A stretch of 44,880 bases of DNA from an uncultured Saprospiraceae bacterium. GTDB taxonomy: Bacteria > Bacteroidota > Bacteroidia > Chitinophagales > Saprospiraceae. A model generated the notes under the pieces. It did no database searches and was not told where the DNA came from. It worked only from the letters and a program-made list of their open reading frames with translations. The stretch covers positions 1 through 44,880 of the forward strand of contig CALHAM010000080.1 of the NCBI GenBank assembly GCA_937934275.1, read 5' to 3'. A program made the translations under genes and the position numbers. Positions 35,007 to 44,208 of this stretch are shown one piece after another (the stretch's first letter is position 1; each line of letters starts with the position of its first letter).

Positions 35007-35954
35007 ATGAAACGTCTAATAGGACGCTACACCGGGAGCCGGCCCGGTGCCTTGGTGGTCGTAACCGCTGCCCTACACGGCAATGAGCCTGCCGGCGTAC
35101 TTGCCTTAGAGGAGGTTTTCCGACTGTTGGCTCAAGAGCCGCAAGCCAACCCTGACTTTATCTTCAACGGCCGGTTGGTAGGGCTTGTCGGCAATCTGCA
35201 GGCGTATCGAGCGCAGAAACGCTTTTTAGAGCAAGACCTCAACCGAATGTGGACACCGCTGCACCTGCGCTGCCTGCAGCAGATGACCCCCACAGAACGG
35301 CACGCTGAATGGCGCGAACTGCATGGCTTGTTGCAAGCCATCCAAGAAGAAATCCTCAACTACAAGCCGCAGGCACTCATTTTGTTAGACCTGCATACGA
35401 CTTCGGCCGGCGGAGGTATCTTTTGCATCCCGACCGACGACCGCGCCAGCCTGCGCCTAGCTAAGGCCCTGTACGCGCCTGTGGTGTTGGGGCTGCTGGA
35501 CGGCCTGCAAGGAACACTGCTCCATTTCACGGCGGGCAATCACTTCGAAGTAGGTGGATACCCCCATTACTCCGTCGGCGTCGCTTTCGAAGCGGGTCAG
35601 CACGACGACCCACTCTCGGTAGACCGCTCTGTGGCGGCGATCATCCATGCGCTTCGCGCAGCAGGATGCCTTCGCCCCGAAGACGTAGACAGCCGCCACG
35701 AACGCATGCTGCGCGCTTTTTCAGAACCGCTTCCCAAAGTAACGCGCCTCCGACACGTACACCACATCCGCCCGGGCGACACCTTCGGTATGCGGCCCGG
35801 ATACGTCAATTTCCAGCCCATCCGCCGCGGCGAACACCTCGCCGACGATGCCAGCGGCCCCGTACTGGCTCCTGAAGACGGCCTCATCCTAATGCCTCTT
35901 TACCAACCGATAGGATCCGACGGTTTCTTCGTTGTGCAAGAGGTTACAGGTTGA
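35007..35954 (+). CDS. Succinylglutamate desuccinylase/aspartoacylase family deacylase
   Basis: A 315-residue zinc hydrolase of the AstE/AspA branch of the M14 fold. The zinc ligands are H24 and E27 (HGNEPAG) and H130 (LLDLHTTS), and the catalytic glutamate is E195 (VAFEAGQHD). Family members remove acyl groups from N-acyl amino acids or related amides; the substrate cannot be read from sequence. The C-terminal part (about 235-315) is a small beta domain typical of the family. It is followed 72 bp downstream by kbl on the same strand, so a role in amino acid catabolism is possible but not shown. Confidence 0.88.
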   Translation: MKRLIGRYTGSRPGALVVVTAALHGNEPAGVLALEEVFRLLAQEPQANPDFIFNGRLVGLVGNLQAYRAQKRFLEQDLNRMWTPLHLRCLQQMTPTERHAEWRELHGLLQAIQEEILNYKPQALILLDLHTTSAGGGIFCIPTDDRASLRLAKALYAPVVLGLLDGLQGTLLHFTAGNHFEVGGYPHYSVGVAFEAGQHDDPLSVDRSVAAIIHALRAAGCLRPEDVDSRHERMLRAFSEPLPKVTRLRHVHHIRPGDTFGMRPGYVNFQPIRRGEHLADDASGPVLAPEDGLILMPLYQPIGSDGFFVVQEVTG

Positions 35955-36026
35955 GGCCCCCGAAGCCCATGCGCACGCAAAGCGTTTACAGCCCAGACCA
36001 TACCCTTCTTCAAACCCATCGCATTC

Positions 36027-37217
36027 ATGTTTACCAACGTCAAACCTGCTATCGAACGCGAATTAGCCGAGCTGCGCGAAGCCGGCCTCTACAAAGAGGA
36101 GCGCATCATCACTACGCCCCAAGGCCCCGTCATCGACACCACGGCACAAAAGGAATTGCTCAACTTCTGCGCCAACAACTATTTAGGGCTTAGCAGCCAC
36201 CCCGAAGTCATCCAGGCCGCCATCGAGGCCATTCGCACGCACGGATACGGCCTTTCTTCCGTCCGCTTCATTTGCGGAACGCAAGACATCCACCGCGAAC
36301 TCGAACAGCGCATCGCCCACTTCTTAGGGATGGAAGACGCCATCCTGTATGCCGCCGCCTTCGACGCCAACGGCGGCCTGTTCGAACCTTTGCTCACCGA
36401 AGAGGACGCCGTCATCAGCGACGAACTCAACCACGCCTCCATCATCGACGGTATCCGACTGTGCAAAGCCAAGCGCTTCCGATACCGACACAACGACATG
36501 AACGCCCTGGAAGACTGCCTCCAAGAAGCCCATGCTGCCGGCGCGCGCCGCAAACTCATCTTCACCGATGGCGCCTTCTCTATGGATGGAACCATCGCCC
36601 AATTGGACAAAATCTGCGACTTGGCCGAACGCTACGACGCCATGGTGGGCATCGACGAATGCCACGCCACCGGCTTTTTGGGCCAAACGGGCCGCGGCAC
36701 CCACGAGTATCGCAACGTCATGGGCCGAGTAGACATCATTACCGGCACGCTCGGCAAAGCCTTAGGCGGCGCTAGCGGAGGCTTTACGGCCGCCCGCCGT
36801 GAAATTGTGGACATCTTGCGCCAGCGCTCGCGACCCTACTTGTTTTCCAACACTTTGGCGCCCGCTATTGTGGGCGGCAGCCTCAAGGTGCTCGAACTCC
36901 TGAGCAACACCACTGCCCTGCGCGATAAACTGGAGGCCAACACCCGATGGTTCCGCAAAGCCATGACCGATGCCGGCTTCGACATCCTCCCAGGCGAACA
37001 CCCCATCGTGCCCATCATGCTTTACGACGCTCCGCTCGCCCAAACCTTCGCCCGTCGCCTACTCGACGAAGGCATCTACGTCATCGGATTCTTCTACCCC
37101 GTCGTCCCTAAAGGAAAGGCCCGTATTCGCGTCCAGCTCTCCGCTGCCCACGAACCCGAACACTTGGAAAAATGCGTCGCTGCTTTCGCTAAAGTGAAGC
37201 GCGACCTAGGCATATAG
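36027..37217 (+). CDS. kbl: Glycine C-acetyltransferase (2-amino-3-ketobutyrate CoA ligase)
   Basis: A 396-residue PLP enzyme of the alpha-oxoamine synthase family. The PLP lysine is K244 in [14 protein letters not shown]. Other PLP-contact motifs are [12 protein letters not shown] (131-142) and [13 protein letters not shown] (207-219). It closely matches Kbl, which with threonine dehydrogenase (tdh) converts threonine to glycine and acetyl-CoA; no tdh gene is in the window. The ATG at 36027 gives a standard length. It might be cotranscribed with the deacylase upstream. Confidence 0.93.
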   Translation: MFTNVKPAIERELAELREAGLYKEERIITTPQGPVIDTTAQKELLNFCANNYLGLSSHPEVIQAAIEAIRTHGYGLSSVRFICGTQDIHRELEQRIAHFLGMEDAILYAAAFDANGGLFEPLLTEEDAVISDELNHASIIDGIRLCKAKRFRYRHNDMNALEDCLQEAHAAGARRKLIFTDGAFSMDGTIAQLDKICDLAERYDAMVGIDECHATGFLGQTGRGTHEYRNVMGRVDIITGTLGKALGGASGGFTAARREIVDILRQRSRPYLFSNTLAPAIVGGSLKVLELLSNTTALRDKLEANTRWFRKAMTDAGFDILPGEHPIVPIMLYDAPLAQTFARRLLDEGIYVIGFFYPVVPKGKARIRVQLSAAHEPEHLEKCVAAFAKVKRDLGI

Positions 37218-37329
37218 GCCCGAATTTTGCACCAACGGCAAAACCCGCTTTCAAGCGGTCGGCCGCTTCCTCGCTTACTCCACTCGCTTTTAATCGTTCA
37301 TCCTTTTACCTCCACATGCTCGCTCTGTC

Positions 37330-38040
37330 ATGACTCCTCTGCGCTGCATCATCGTTGAAGACGAACCACTGGCGGCTGAAATTCTGACCGAATACATTCA
37401 GATGACGCCTTTTCTGCAACTGGTGGACGTTTGCCCGGACGCCGTTAAAGCGCTTGAGGTCGTGCGGGAAAAACCCGTAGACGTCATCTTCTTAGACATC
37501 AACCTGCCCAAACTAACGGGTTTAGAGTTCATTAAAAGCTTGCCACAGCAGCCCAAAATCATCATCACTTCGGCTTACCACGAGTTTGCCGTGGAGGGGT
37601 TCGACTTGCAAGTGGTAGACTACTTGCTCAAGCCCATTGAGTTCAACCGCTTTACTAAGGCGGTGAATAAGGTCCTGTATACGCACCGCATTCAGGGGGT
37701 AGCCGCCCAGTACCGGAGGTCCATCTCGCAGCGCCCTTTCTACTTTTTCGCCGTCCAGAAGCGGTCGGTCAAAATTTATCTGGACGAAATTTTGTTCATC
37801 GAAAGCCTAAAAGATGCCGTCATCATCCATACGGCCGACAGCTCGTATGCGACGCATTACCACTTGAACGAACTGGAAGAGTTGCTGCCTCGAGAGTACT
37901 TTCTGCGCATTCACCGCTCTTTTTTAGTTGCCATTGACAAGATCGACTCCTTCTCGGCCGCTGAAGTGGAAGTGGGCGGTCGAACGCTGCCCATCGGGCG
38001 CAAATACAAGGAGCACGTGTCGGAGCGGCTGGAAGCGTAG
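37330..38040 (+). CDS. LytTR-family response regulator
   Basis: A 236-residue two-component regulator. The receiver domain (1-120) has the acidic pair E10/D11, the phospho-acceptor D56 (VIFLDINLP), the switch T80 and the lysine K101 (LLKPIE). The DNA-binding LytTR domain (about 135-236) carries KRSVKIYLDEILFIESL and REYFLRIHRSFLV. A partner histidine kinase (usually LytS-like) is not adjacent, so it is an orphan here. Targets unknown. The gene converges on the LptF/G permease with a 58-bp gap. Confidence 0.92.
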   Translation: MTPLRCIIVEDEPLAAEILTEYIQMTPFLQLVDVCPDAVKALEVVREKPVDVIFLDINLPKLTGLEFIKSLPQQPKIIITSAYHEFAVEGFDLQVVDYLLKPIEFNRFTKAVNKVLYTHRIQGVAAQYRRSISQRPFYFFAVQKRSVKIYLDEILFIESLKDAVIIHTADSSYATHYHLNELEELLPREYFLRIHRSFLVAIDKIDSFSAAEVEVGGRTLPIGRKYKEHVSERLEA

Positions 38041-38098
38041 CCCTCCGGGCAAGCACATGGGCTTTTGCACATACGCCTTCCCTTGGCAAAAAGTGGCC

Positions 38099-39181
38099 TC
38101 ACTTCTGCGCCTTGTACACCAGATAGAGCGCCACAGCGGTGAACAGCACATTGGGAATCCACATCCCGACCAGCGGCGGCACATTTCCACTGGCCGCAAA
38201 CGATATAGCAAACTTAGACATGAGGATGTAAAGGGCACCCACGCCGATGCCGATGGCTAAGTGTAGCCCCATGCCGCCGCGCACTTTGCGAGCTGCCACG
38301 GCCACTCCAATAAGGGTGAGGATGAGTGTAGTAAAAGCATCGGCAGTGCGGCGGTGCAGTTCGATTTCGAACTGCCGAGACGTCAGAAGGCCTCGGCGGC
38401 GGTCGCGTTCAATGGCGGCGAGCAACTCGGGCGTCGTCATTTCCTCGTTGAGGTTGTGAAACCACACGAAGTCCATGGGAGTTAAGTTGAGCAGCGTATC
38501 CAAGGGCAGTTGCCCGTGCTGGAGGGTTTCGCGCAGGCCGTCGAAGGTGCGGATGTAGTACGTGCTCAGGCGCCAGCGCTGGCTTTCCTCTTGCCAAACG
38601 GCCTGTTGGGCGCTGAGCAGGCTGGTAAGGCGGTTGTTGCGAAACTGGTCTACGCGCAGGCCAATGATCGTTTGGGTGTTGGGGTTATAGTCGCGCACAA
38701 AAATGCGCGTATCGGGCGCCACCAGCAAATACACATTGCTGTTGCGGCCTTTGGGGTCCGTCCATACGTAGGTGCGCTCGAATTGTAAACGCGACTTGCT
38801 GCTTTGCGGTACGATAAAGTGGTTGAGGGCCAAGTGCAACAACATGATGCCCCCAGCCGTCAGTAAGTAAGGGCGCAGCAACCGCTGAAAGCTCACCCCA
38901 GCATTCAGAATGGAGAGAATCTCCGCATTGAACGCCATGCGCGACGTGAAGAAAATCACGGCAATCAACACATACAGCGGCAGCAGCAAGCCACCCATGT
39001 AGAAAATGAAGCCCACGTAATAGTCAACCAAAATCTCCTTCAAGGTGCACGGCTTTTCAATGAACGACTTCACCTTCTCGCTGAAGTCAATGGCCATGGA
39101 GATCACCGTGAAGATGAGCAGCGAGAAAAAGAACGTGGAGACGTATTTGCGGATGAGGTATCGGTCAAGTGTCTTGAGCAT
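38099..39181 (-). CDS. LptF/LptG family lipopolysaccharide export permease
   Basis: A 360-residue YjgP/YjgQ family permease. Three helices precede a large periplasmic jellyroll-like segment and three follow it (about 15-33, 62-85, 100-117, then 272-295, 305-325, 332-350). LptF and LptG, with LptB, extract LPS from the inner membrane. The opening MLKTLDRYLIRKYVSTFFF resembles LptG rather than LptF, but I cannot decide. The start at 39181 is preferred to the ATG at 39223. It is divergent from the SRPBCC gene, and their possible leader regions overlap. Confidence 0.88.
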   Translation of the reverse strand: MLKTLDRYLIRKYVSTFFFSLLIFTVISMAIDFSEKVKSFIEKPCTLKEILVDYYVGFIFYMGGLLLPLYVLIAVIFFTSRMAFNAEILSILNAGVSFQRLLRPYLLTAGGIMLLHLALNHFIVPQSSKSRLQFERTYVWTDPKGRNSNVYLLVAPDTRIFVRDYNPNTQTIIGLRVDQFRNNRLTSLLSAQQAVWQEESQRWRLSTYYIRTFDGLRETLQHGQLPLDTLLNLTPMDFVWFHNLNEEMTTPELLAAIERDRRRGLLTSRQFEIELHRRTADAFTTLILTLIGVAVAARKVRGGMGLHLAIGIGVGALYILMSKFAISFAASGNVPPLVGMWIPNVLFTAVALYLVYKAQK

Positions 39182-39266
39182 GAGCGAACGCGGCGTAAGG
39201 AGAGCGCCAATGGATTTTGCCACGGCAAATATCGGTTGCCCACAGCCGGCTTTGTGCGCTTTGTGC

Positions 39267-39295
39267 TTTGATCGAGCGGTTTTCCAATACTTTTG
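39267..39295 (+). promoter_or_regulatory. Canonical Bacteroidota promoter of the SRPBCC gene
   Basis: TTTG (39267-39270), 17-base spacer, TACTTTTG (39288-39295), then 26 bases to the ATG at 39322. This is the clearest -33/-7 match in the window and supports the shorter start of the downstream gene. Confidence 0.65.
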
Positions 39296-39321
39296 CCGGG
39301 CCTTTCAACCGCAATATTCTT

Positions 39322-40407
39322 ATGATAAAACGAAGCGTCTTGGTGCGCCTTTTTCGCTTCTTGCTCTATGGGGTGTTGATTGCCGGCGCACTGCTGGCTT
39401 TATTCGGGCTTTTTGCCAAACAGGAATACCTCATTGAGCGACAGATCGCCATAGCCGCTCCACCGGAGCTGGTGTACGACCAAGTGCGCTATTTTCGCAA
39501 TTTTCGCGTGTGGTCGCCCTGGGCTGGGCTGCAGGCCGATATCCGCTTAGAGGGCGAAGACGGCCTGCCTGGAGCGGCCTACCACTGGTCGGGCGAGGGC
39601 GAAACGGGCAGCGGAACAATGGTACTGAAGGCAGTAGCGCCCCAACGGCTCGACTTTGAAGTAAGCACAACCCGACCCTATCGCAGCACTTCGCCTACCT
39701 GGTTTGTCGTTGCCGCCGACAGCCACCTCACCCGTGTTACCTGGGGCTTTCGCATGCAGATCAGCTATCCGTGGAACGGATTAGCTATGTTTACGGACGT
39801 CAACACCTATGTGGGTAAAGATTTCGCGCGCGGGCTGGAGAACCTCAAGCGCCATTGCGAAGTCATGATGCCTCGCCTATATGCTGGCTACGAAGTGCGC
39901 GAAGAGGAGCGCGACGAGCAGCGCTACGCCGGCCTCCGCCTGAACGTGCCCTTAGAACAGGGAGAGGCGTTTGTGCGAGAACAGCTGGAAAAACTGACCC
40001 TCTTGGTGCGCCAGCGCCGGCTTGTGCCCAATGGGCCTATGGTTGCCCTGTTCTGGACGATAGACAGTCTTGCCGGCCAAACCGACCTCGCTGTAGCAGT
40101 GCCTGTGGCGACAGGGCAGCGAACGCCTCCTCAGCTGCAAGTCTTTGCGCTCGACGGCGGCCAGTACTGTTGGGTGGAAAGCCGAGGCCAGCCTGACCTA
40201 AACACCGCGCAAAAAGCCCTTGCACTGTACTTAGAGGAAAAAGGCCGGATAGGCCTCCCGCCCGTAGTGGTCGAATACCAACGCTATTGGCCAACCGAGC
40301 GGGATACGGCCGAGTGGGCGCTGCGCATCGGCCTCCGCGCTGTAGCACCGCCACCTGACTCAACAGAGGTGGACGGCGGCAAAGCCGACGACAACGGCGA
40401 GCAGTAG
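39322..40407 (+). CDS. Membrane-anchored SRPBCC/GyrI-like protein
   Basis: A 361-residue protein. One N-terminal helix (about 7-28) is followed by an SRPBCC (START-like) domain (about 38-190; note the IAAPPELVYDQVRYFRNF opening). A GyrI-like effector-binding domain follows (about 195-345; GYEVREEERDEQRYAGLRL). In regulators, GyrI-like domains bind small ligands; here there is no DNA-binding domain, so it may sense or hold a hydrophobic or amphipathic ligand at the membrane. The start at 39322 is chosen over the in-frame ATG at 39217, since a canonical promoter lies between them. Only seven bases separate it from the convergent esterase gene. Confidence 0.8.
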   Translation: MIKRSVLVRLFRFLLYGVLIAGALLALFGLFAKQEYLIERQIAIAAPPELVYDQVRYFRNFRVWSPWAGLQADIRLEGEDGLPGAAYHWSGEGETGSGTMVLKAVAPQRLDFEVSTTRPYRSTSPTWFVVAADSHLTRVTWGFRMQISYPWNGLAMFTDVNTYVGKDFARGLENLKRHCEVMMPRLYAGYEVREEERDEQRYAGLRLNVPLEQGEAFVREQLEKLTLLVRQRRLVPNGPMVALFWTIDSLAGQTDLAVAVPVATGQRTPPQLQVFALDGGQYCWVESRGQPDLNTAQKALALYLEEKGRIGLPPVVVEYQRYWPTERDTAEWALRIGLRAVAPPPDSTEVDGGKADDNGEQ

Positions 40408-40414
40408 TGCGCGC

Positions 40415-42259
40415 CTATTGCCGCGCAACCCACTGCAGCTGACTACTCCTGCGGCTACTGATACGCGCCAAATAAAGCCCTGCTGGCAGGTTGGTCAGGT
40501 CGAACGACACTTCGCCTGCCGCGCTTGTCCATTGCAGGCGCCCTAAAGTATCGAACACCTGCAAACGCACCTCAGGGTCTTCGGGGCCATTCAGGTAGAG
40601 GCGGCCAGCGGTCGGGTTAGGCGAAAGGACCCACAAGCCCTGCCCCCTATTCGAGGCATCGGCCGAACGGCTGCTCTTGCACGGAACAAACCCGATGATT
40701 TGATCCCACAGGTCGCTCTCCAGCGTACGCACGCCGCAGGACGAACCCTCAGGCGTAGCCTTCAACTCGAGATAGCAATCGGCAGGGCTTTCGTAGCGCG
40801 GCCAGCCGACCAGCCCCGGGCCGTTGGGGTTGCCGCTGCGCGCAAAGTTAGTCCAATAGCGCAGCGCGTTTTGCTGCATGCTGTCGTCGGCGGGCCGGAA
40901 GAGCGGTCCGCTGCCGAGCGCAGCATTTTCCCAGGTGTTAAACACGTAGAACAGCTCCATGCCGTGATAGGCCCCGAAGGGCTGCAAGAGGGGCACGGTG
41001 TGGCGAAAGGTGAAGAAGTAGCGCCAGACGGGTTCTGTTTGGTTTTTGCTGATGCAATCGGCTACGCGCCGCGCCGGGGCCGTAAACTGCAGGTCGCTGA
41101 CCAAAGCCACGTAGGCGGCGCGCGCCTGCTCGTTGGTGGTGCCGGGCGGGTAGGCGGCCAGCACCTGAGGGCGGTAGAAGGGTGGTATAGTAGCTTGCAC
41201 GAACGCCTGCAACATTTGGGGGGTTACTACTGCAGGCGCGTAGAGGCTCATTTCCTCGCTGTTGGAGCCAACAAGGAGCGGCACGCGGTGGTGCTGGCCG
41301 CTTTGTATGGCCTCGAAAGGGCTTTGCGGAAACCAATAGCCATCCAACACCGGCTGCCACGGCGCCCGCGTAAGGCCGTTGCCTGCAATGGGGCTGGAGT
41401 CGCCGCTGACCAGCGAGTCGGCCGGCAACGCCCGCAGGTAGGCCACTTGCTGTGCAGCAGTGCCGGCGGCGCCGAGTTTTTGGGCGAAGGCGACACCCTC
41501 AGCGCGCGCAGTAGCATAGTCTTTGAGGCGTGGCGAGCCGCTCTGCAAAATGGCGCGGTGAAAAAGCCCTCGAGCCGCCGGCATGACCAGCAGATTGCCC
41601 ACATTGACCGCGCCGGCGCTTTCGCCAAAAACCGTTACCCTCGCAGGGTCGCCGCCAAAAGCCTCGATGTTTTGCTGCACCCATTGTAGCGCAGCCACCT
41701 GATCGAGGGCACCGTAGTTGCCCGCCTTGCCCCAAGCGCTCTCCGCCTCCAAACCCGGATGCACCATAAAACCTAACGCCCCAAGCCGATACTGAAGAGT
41801 AACCACCACTACGTCGCCCCGCTTGGCTAAGTTCTTGCCCTCATAGAGACGCGCACCGCCGCTAACCTGTCCCGTAGCGCCTTGCTGATTGCCGCCCCCG
41901 TGAACAAAGACCATCACCGGCAGCCGACCGCTCAAGTCGGGCGTCCAGACGTTGAGGTACAGACAGTCCTCCTGACCTATCGCCTTGCCGACCGTATCGC
42001 CCGGAGCAAATTCCTTTTGCGGGCACGCCGGCGGAAAAACCTGCGCCAGCCGAACCCCCGACCACCCCAACGGCGCCTCCGGCGGCGCCCAGCGAAACGC
42101 CCCCACCGGAGGACGCGCGTACGGAATGCCCAAAAAAGCATAAACGCCATCCTGAACCAACCCCTGAACAGCACCCTGAGCGGTGTTGACCACCACCTGC
42201 CCCCAAGCCCAAGAGATGGCTCCAACCAACAGTCCGAAAATCAAAGTATTCTTCTTCAT
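40415..42259 (-). CDS. Secreted type B carboxylesterase with T9SS sorting domain
   Basis: A 614-residue secreted alpha/beta-hydrolase. Signal peptide residues 1-20 (ending AWG-Q). The carboxylesterase type B triad is S214 in GESAGAVN, E336 in GSNSEEMS and H432 in AYHGMELF, with the oxyanion GGGNQQG at 121-127. EDCLYLNVW (97-105) is the family signature. The C-terminal 75 residues are a T9SS sorting domain (LSPNPTAGRLYL, ending AGLYLARI...). The natural ester substrate is unknown. The start at 42259 begins the signal peptide; the longer in-frame start at 42409 runs through non-coding-like residues. Confidence 0.93.
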   Translation of the reverse strand: MKKNTLIFGLLVGAISWAWGQVVVNTAQGAVQGLVQDGVYAFLGIPYARPPVGAFRWAPPEAPLGWSGVRLAQVFPPACPQKEFAPGDTVGKAIGQEDCLYLNVWTPDLSGRLPVMVFVHGGGNQQGATGQVSGGARLYEGKNLAKRGDVVVVTLQYRLGALGFMVHPGLEAESAWGKAGNYGALDQVAALQWVQQNIEAFGGDPARVTVFGESAGAVNVGNLLVMPAARGLFHRAILQSGSPRLKDYATARAEGVAFAQKLGAAGTAAQQVAYLRALPADSLVSGDSSPIAGNGLTRAPWQPVLDGYWFPQSPFEAIQSGQHHRVPLLVGSNSEEMSLYAPAVVTPQMLQAFVQATIPPFYRPQVLAAYPPGTTNEQARAAYVALVSDLQFTAPARRVADCISKNQTEPVWRYFFTFRHTVPLLQPFGAYHGMELFYVFNTWENAALGSGPLFRPADDSMQQNALRYWTNFARSGNPNGPGLVGWPRYESPADCYLELKATPEGSSCGVRTLESDLWDQIIGFVPCKSSRSADASNRGQGLWVLSPNPTAGRLYLNGPEDPEVRLQVFDTLGRLQWTSAAGEVSFDLTNLPAGLYLARISSRRSSQLQWVARQ

Positions 42260-42401
42260 GGCGTCAAGTTTTTCTCCAAAACTCCCCTTCCGGCAATGGC
42301 CGCAAAAGCGGAATATCCTTAAGACCCGCCTACAACGCATCCGTTTAAACGGCGCTGAGGTACAAAATAAGGGCACATCGGGCTGCTCTTCGCCTATGCA
42401 A

Positions 42402-42433
42402 AAGGCCACCGGAGCAATACCTCCGATGGCCTT
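42402..42433 (-). terminator. Terminator of the persulfide-dioxygenase/rhodanese gene
   Basis: On the minus strand the stem AAGGCCATCGGAG / CTCCGGTGGCCTT (13 bp with one G-U pair) has a six-base loop and is followed by TTTTGC. It lies 35 bases after the stop at 42469 and before the esterase start. Confidence 0.7.
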
Positions 42434-42468
42434 CGATGCCTTACACCTCTCGGCATTGAAACTATCCC

Positions 42469-43881
42469 TTACAGCTCGGTGATCTGTTCGCGATACTCCG
42501 ACAAGGCCACTTTGCCGGTCGCCTTAATGGCCTTGAAGCCGCCCTCTACGTTGACCATGTTGTCGAACCCGCGGTTTTTGAGAATGCTGATGGCGATGAC
42601 GGAGCGGTAGCCCCCTGCGCAATGCACCAAGTACTGGACGTCTTGGCGCAGCTCCGCCATGTTTTTGTTGATAAAATCGAGCGGGAAGTTCTGAGCACCG
42701 ATGACGTGTTCGGTTTCGTACTCGCTCCTGCGGCGCACATCGAGCACTACCGCGTTGGGGGCCTTCATGCGGCTGACGAACGTCTCTGCGCTGATGCTTT
42801 CGAGGCTGTCTATATCTTTCCCAGCAGCCTGCCACGCGGCAAAGCCGCCTTTCAGATAGCCAAGCGCGTTGTCGTAGCCCACCCGCGCTAAGCGCGTTAC
42901 CGCTTCCTCCTCACGACCAGCCGGGCACACCAGCAATATGGGCTGTTGTAGATCGGGAATGAGCGTACCCACCCAAGAGGCAAATTGGCCGTCTAACCCA
43001 ATGAAAACAGCGCCGGGAATGTACCCCTTGACAAACTCTTGTTCCGAGCGCGTGTCCAAAATAAGAGCGTTTTCCACCTCCGCCACCGCCACAAATTCCT
43101 CTACCGACAGCGGACGAACCCCGCGTTGCAATACCTCGTCAATGCTCTCGTAGCCCATGCGGTTGAGCACGGCATTCTTCGGGAAATACTGCGGAGGCTC
43201 CACCAAGCCCGTCGTTACTTCGCGGATGAACTCCTCGCGCGTCATGTCGGCCCGCAAGGCGTAGTTCAACTGCTTTTGCTGACCAATTGTCGAAACCGTC
43301 TCCTTAGCCATCTTCTTGCCGCATGCCGAACCCGCCCCATGCCCCGGATAAACGCGCACATCGTCGGGCAGCGTCATAATCTTCGAGCGCAGCGAGTCGT
43401 ACAGATAGCCCGCCAAATCCTCCCGCGTCAAGTCCGACTTCACCGCTAAATCCGGACGACCTACATCGCCGATGAACAGTGTGTCGCCCGTGAAAACAGC
43501 TACTTCCTTGCCGTCCTTGTCGAGCAACAAAAAGCACGACGACTCCATCGTATGCCCCGGGGTGTGCAAAACGCGGATTTTTACCTTCCCTACCGGCAGC
43601 TCTTCGCCGTCTTGAGCGATGTATGCCTCAAAGTTGGGCTTCGCCGTCGGGCCATAGACGATTTTCGCCCCCGTCTTCTTGGCCAAATCCAAATGCCCCG
43701 ACACGAAGTCGGCGTGAAAGTGCGTCTCCAGCACGTACTTGATCTTGGCCCCGTCTCTTTCGGCGCGCTCGATGTACGGCGCTACCTCGCGCAGCGGGTC
43801 AATGATGACCGCTTCTCCCTCGCTTTCGATGTAGTAGGCGGCTTCCGCCAGACAACCGGTATACAATTGTTCTACCTTCAT
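42469..43881 (-). CDS. Persulfide-dioxygenase-like metallo-beta-lactamase with two rhodanese domains
   Basis: A 470-residue three-domain protein. The MBL domain (1-230) has the THFHADFVSGH motif (H54, H56, D58) with further ligands H110 and D133, matching mononuclear-iron persulfide dioxygenases, which oxidise glutathione or similar persulfides to sulfite. Cysteine C10 (TGCLAEAAYY) is near the N-terminus, as in CstB-like enzymes. Two rhodanese domains follow, with candidate active-site cysteines C319 (VCPAGREE) and C421 (VHCAGGYRS). The layout resembles CstB, which couples persulfide oxidation to thiosulfate formation. The start at 43881 (MKVEQL) is preferred to 43974. It is probably transcribed alone and is cytoplasmic. 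Confidence 0.9.
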   Translation of the reverse strand: MKVEQLYTGCLAEAAYYIESEGEAVIIDPLREVAPYIERAERDGAKIKYVLETHFHADFVSGHLDLAKKTGAKIVYGPTAKPNFEAYIAQDGEELPVGKVKIRVLHTPGHTMESSCFLLLDKDGKEVAVFTGDTLFIGDVGRPDLAVKSDLTREDLAGYLYDSLRSKIMTLPDDVRVYPGHGAGSACGKKMAKETVSTIGQQKQLNYALRADMTREEFIREVTTGLVEPPQYFPKNAVLNRMGYESIDEVLQRGVRPLSVEEFVAVAEVENALILDTRSEQEFVKGYIPGAVFIGLDGQFASWVGTLIPDLQQPILLVCPAGREEEAVTRLARVGYDNALGYLKGGFAAWQAAGKDIDSLESISAETFVSRMKAPNAVVLDVRRRSEYETEHVIGAQNFPLDFINKNMAELRQDVQYLVHCAGGYRSVIAISILKNRGFDNMVNVEGGFKAIKATGKVALSEYREQITEL

Positions 43882-44208
43882 ACACACAGATATTTTTAGT
43901 TTGAACCATGAGAAAAATAACACACCCAAAGGTGCGGGAGTACGCGCCAAAGCCAACATGACACTTGTCCTCATTTAAAAAATAATTGATCATTGCTTTT
44001 TTGAAAAAAAAGGATTATTGCCTGTAAAAAATCCAAACGCAACTATAAAAAGTACAGGAGCAGCCCCTCATTTTTGCCGCTGCGCCTGCACTCGCGCGCA
44101 CGGGAGCCTCCTTCCGAGAAGAAAAAAGGCCGCTTCCCGTTGGGCGAACGCTCCAAAAAGCCCTCCCGCAACCCGCTATCTTCAAAAAAGACAACCCACC
44201 CCTACCCC
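43882..44208 (+). other. 327-bp intergenic region before the LRR gene
   Basis: The divergent gap between the persulfide dioxygenase-like gene and the LRR gene. The left half is AT-rich with several A- and T-runs (about 43970-44055). CATTTTTG at 44069-44076 is one base off TAnnTTTG, 132 bases before the LRR start. I see no hairpin, tRNA or small gene in it. Confidence 0.5.

Noticed and set aside
40700-41689. 329-codon plus-strand frame antisense to the carboxylesterase.
   Set aside because: Antisense to a gene with intact GESAG triad; arginine/alanine-rich shadow.
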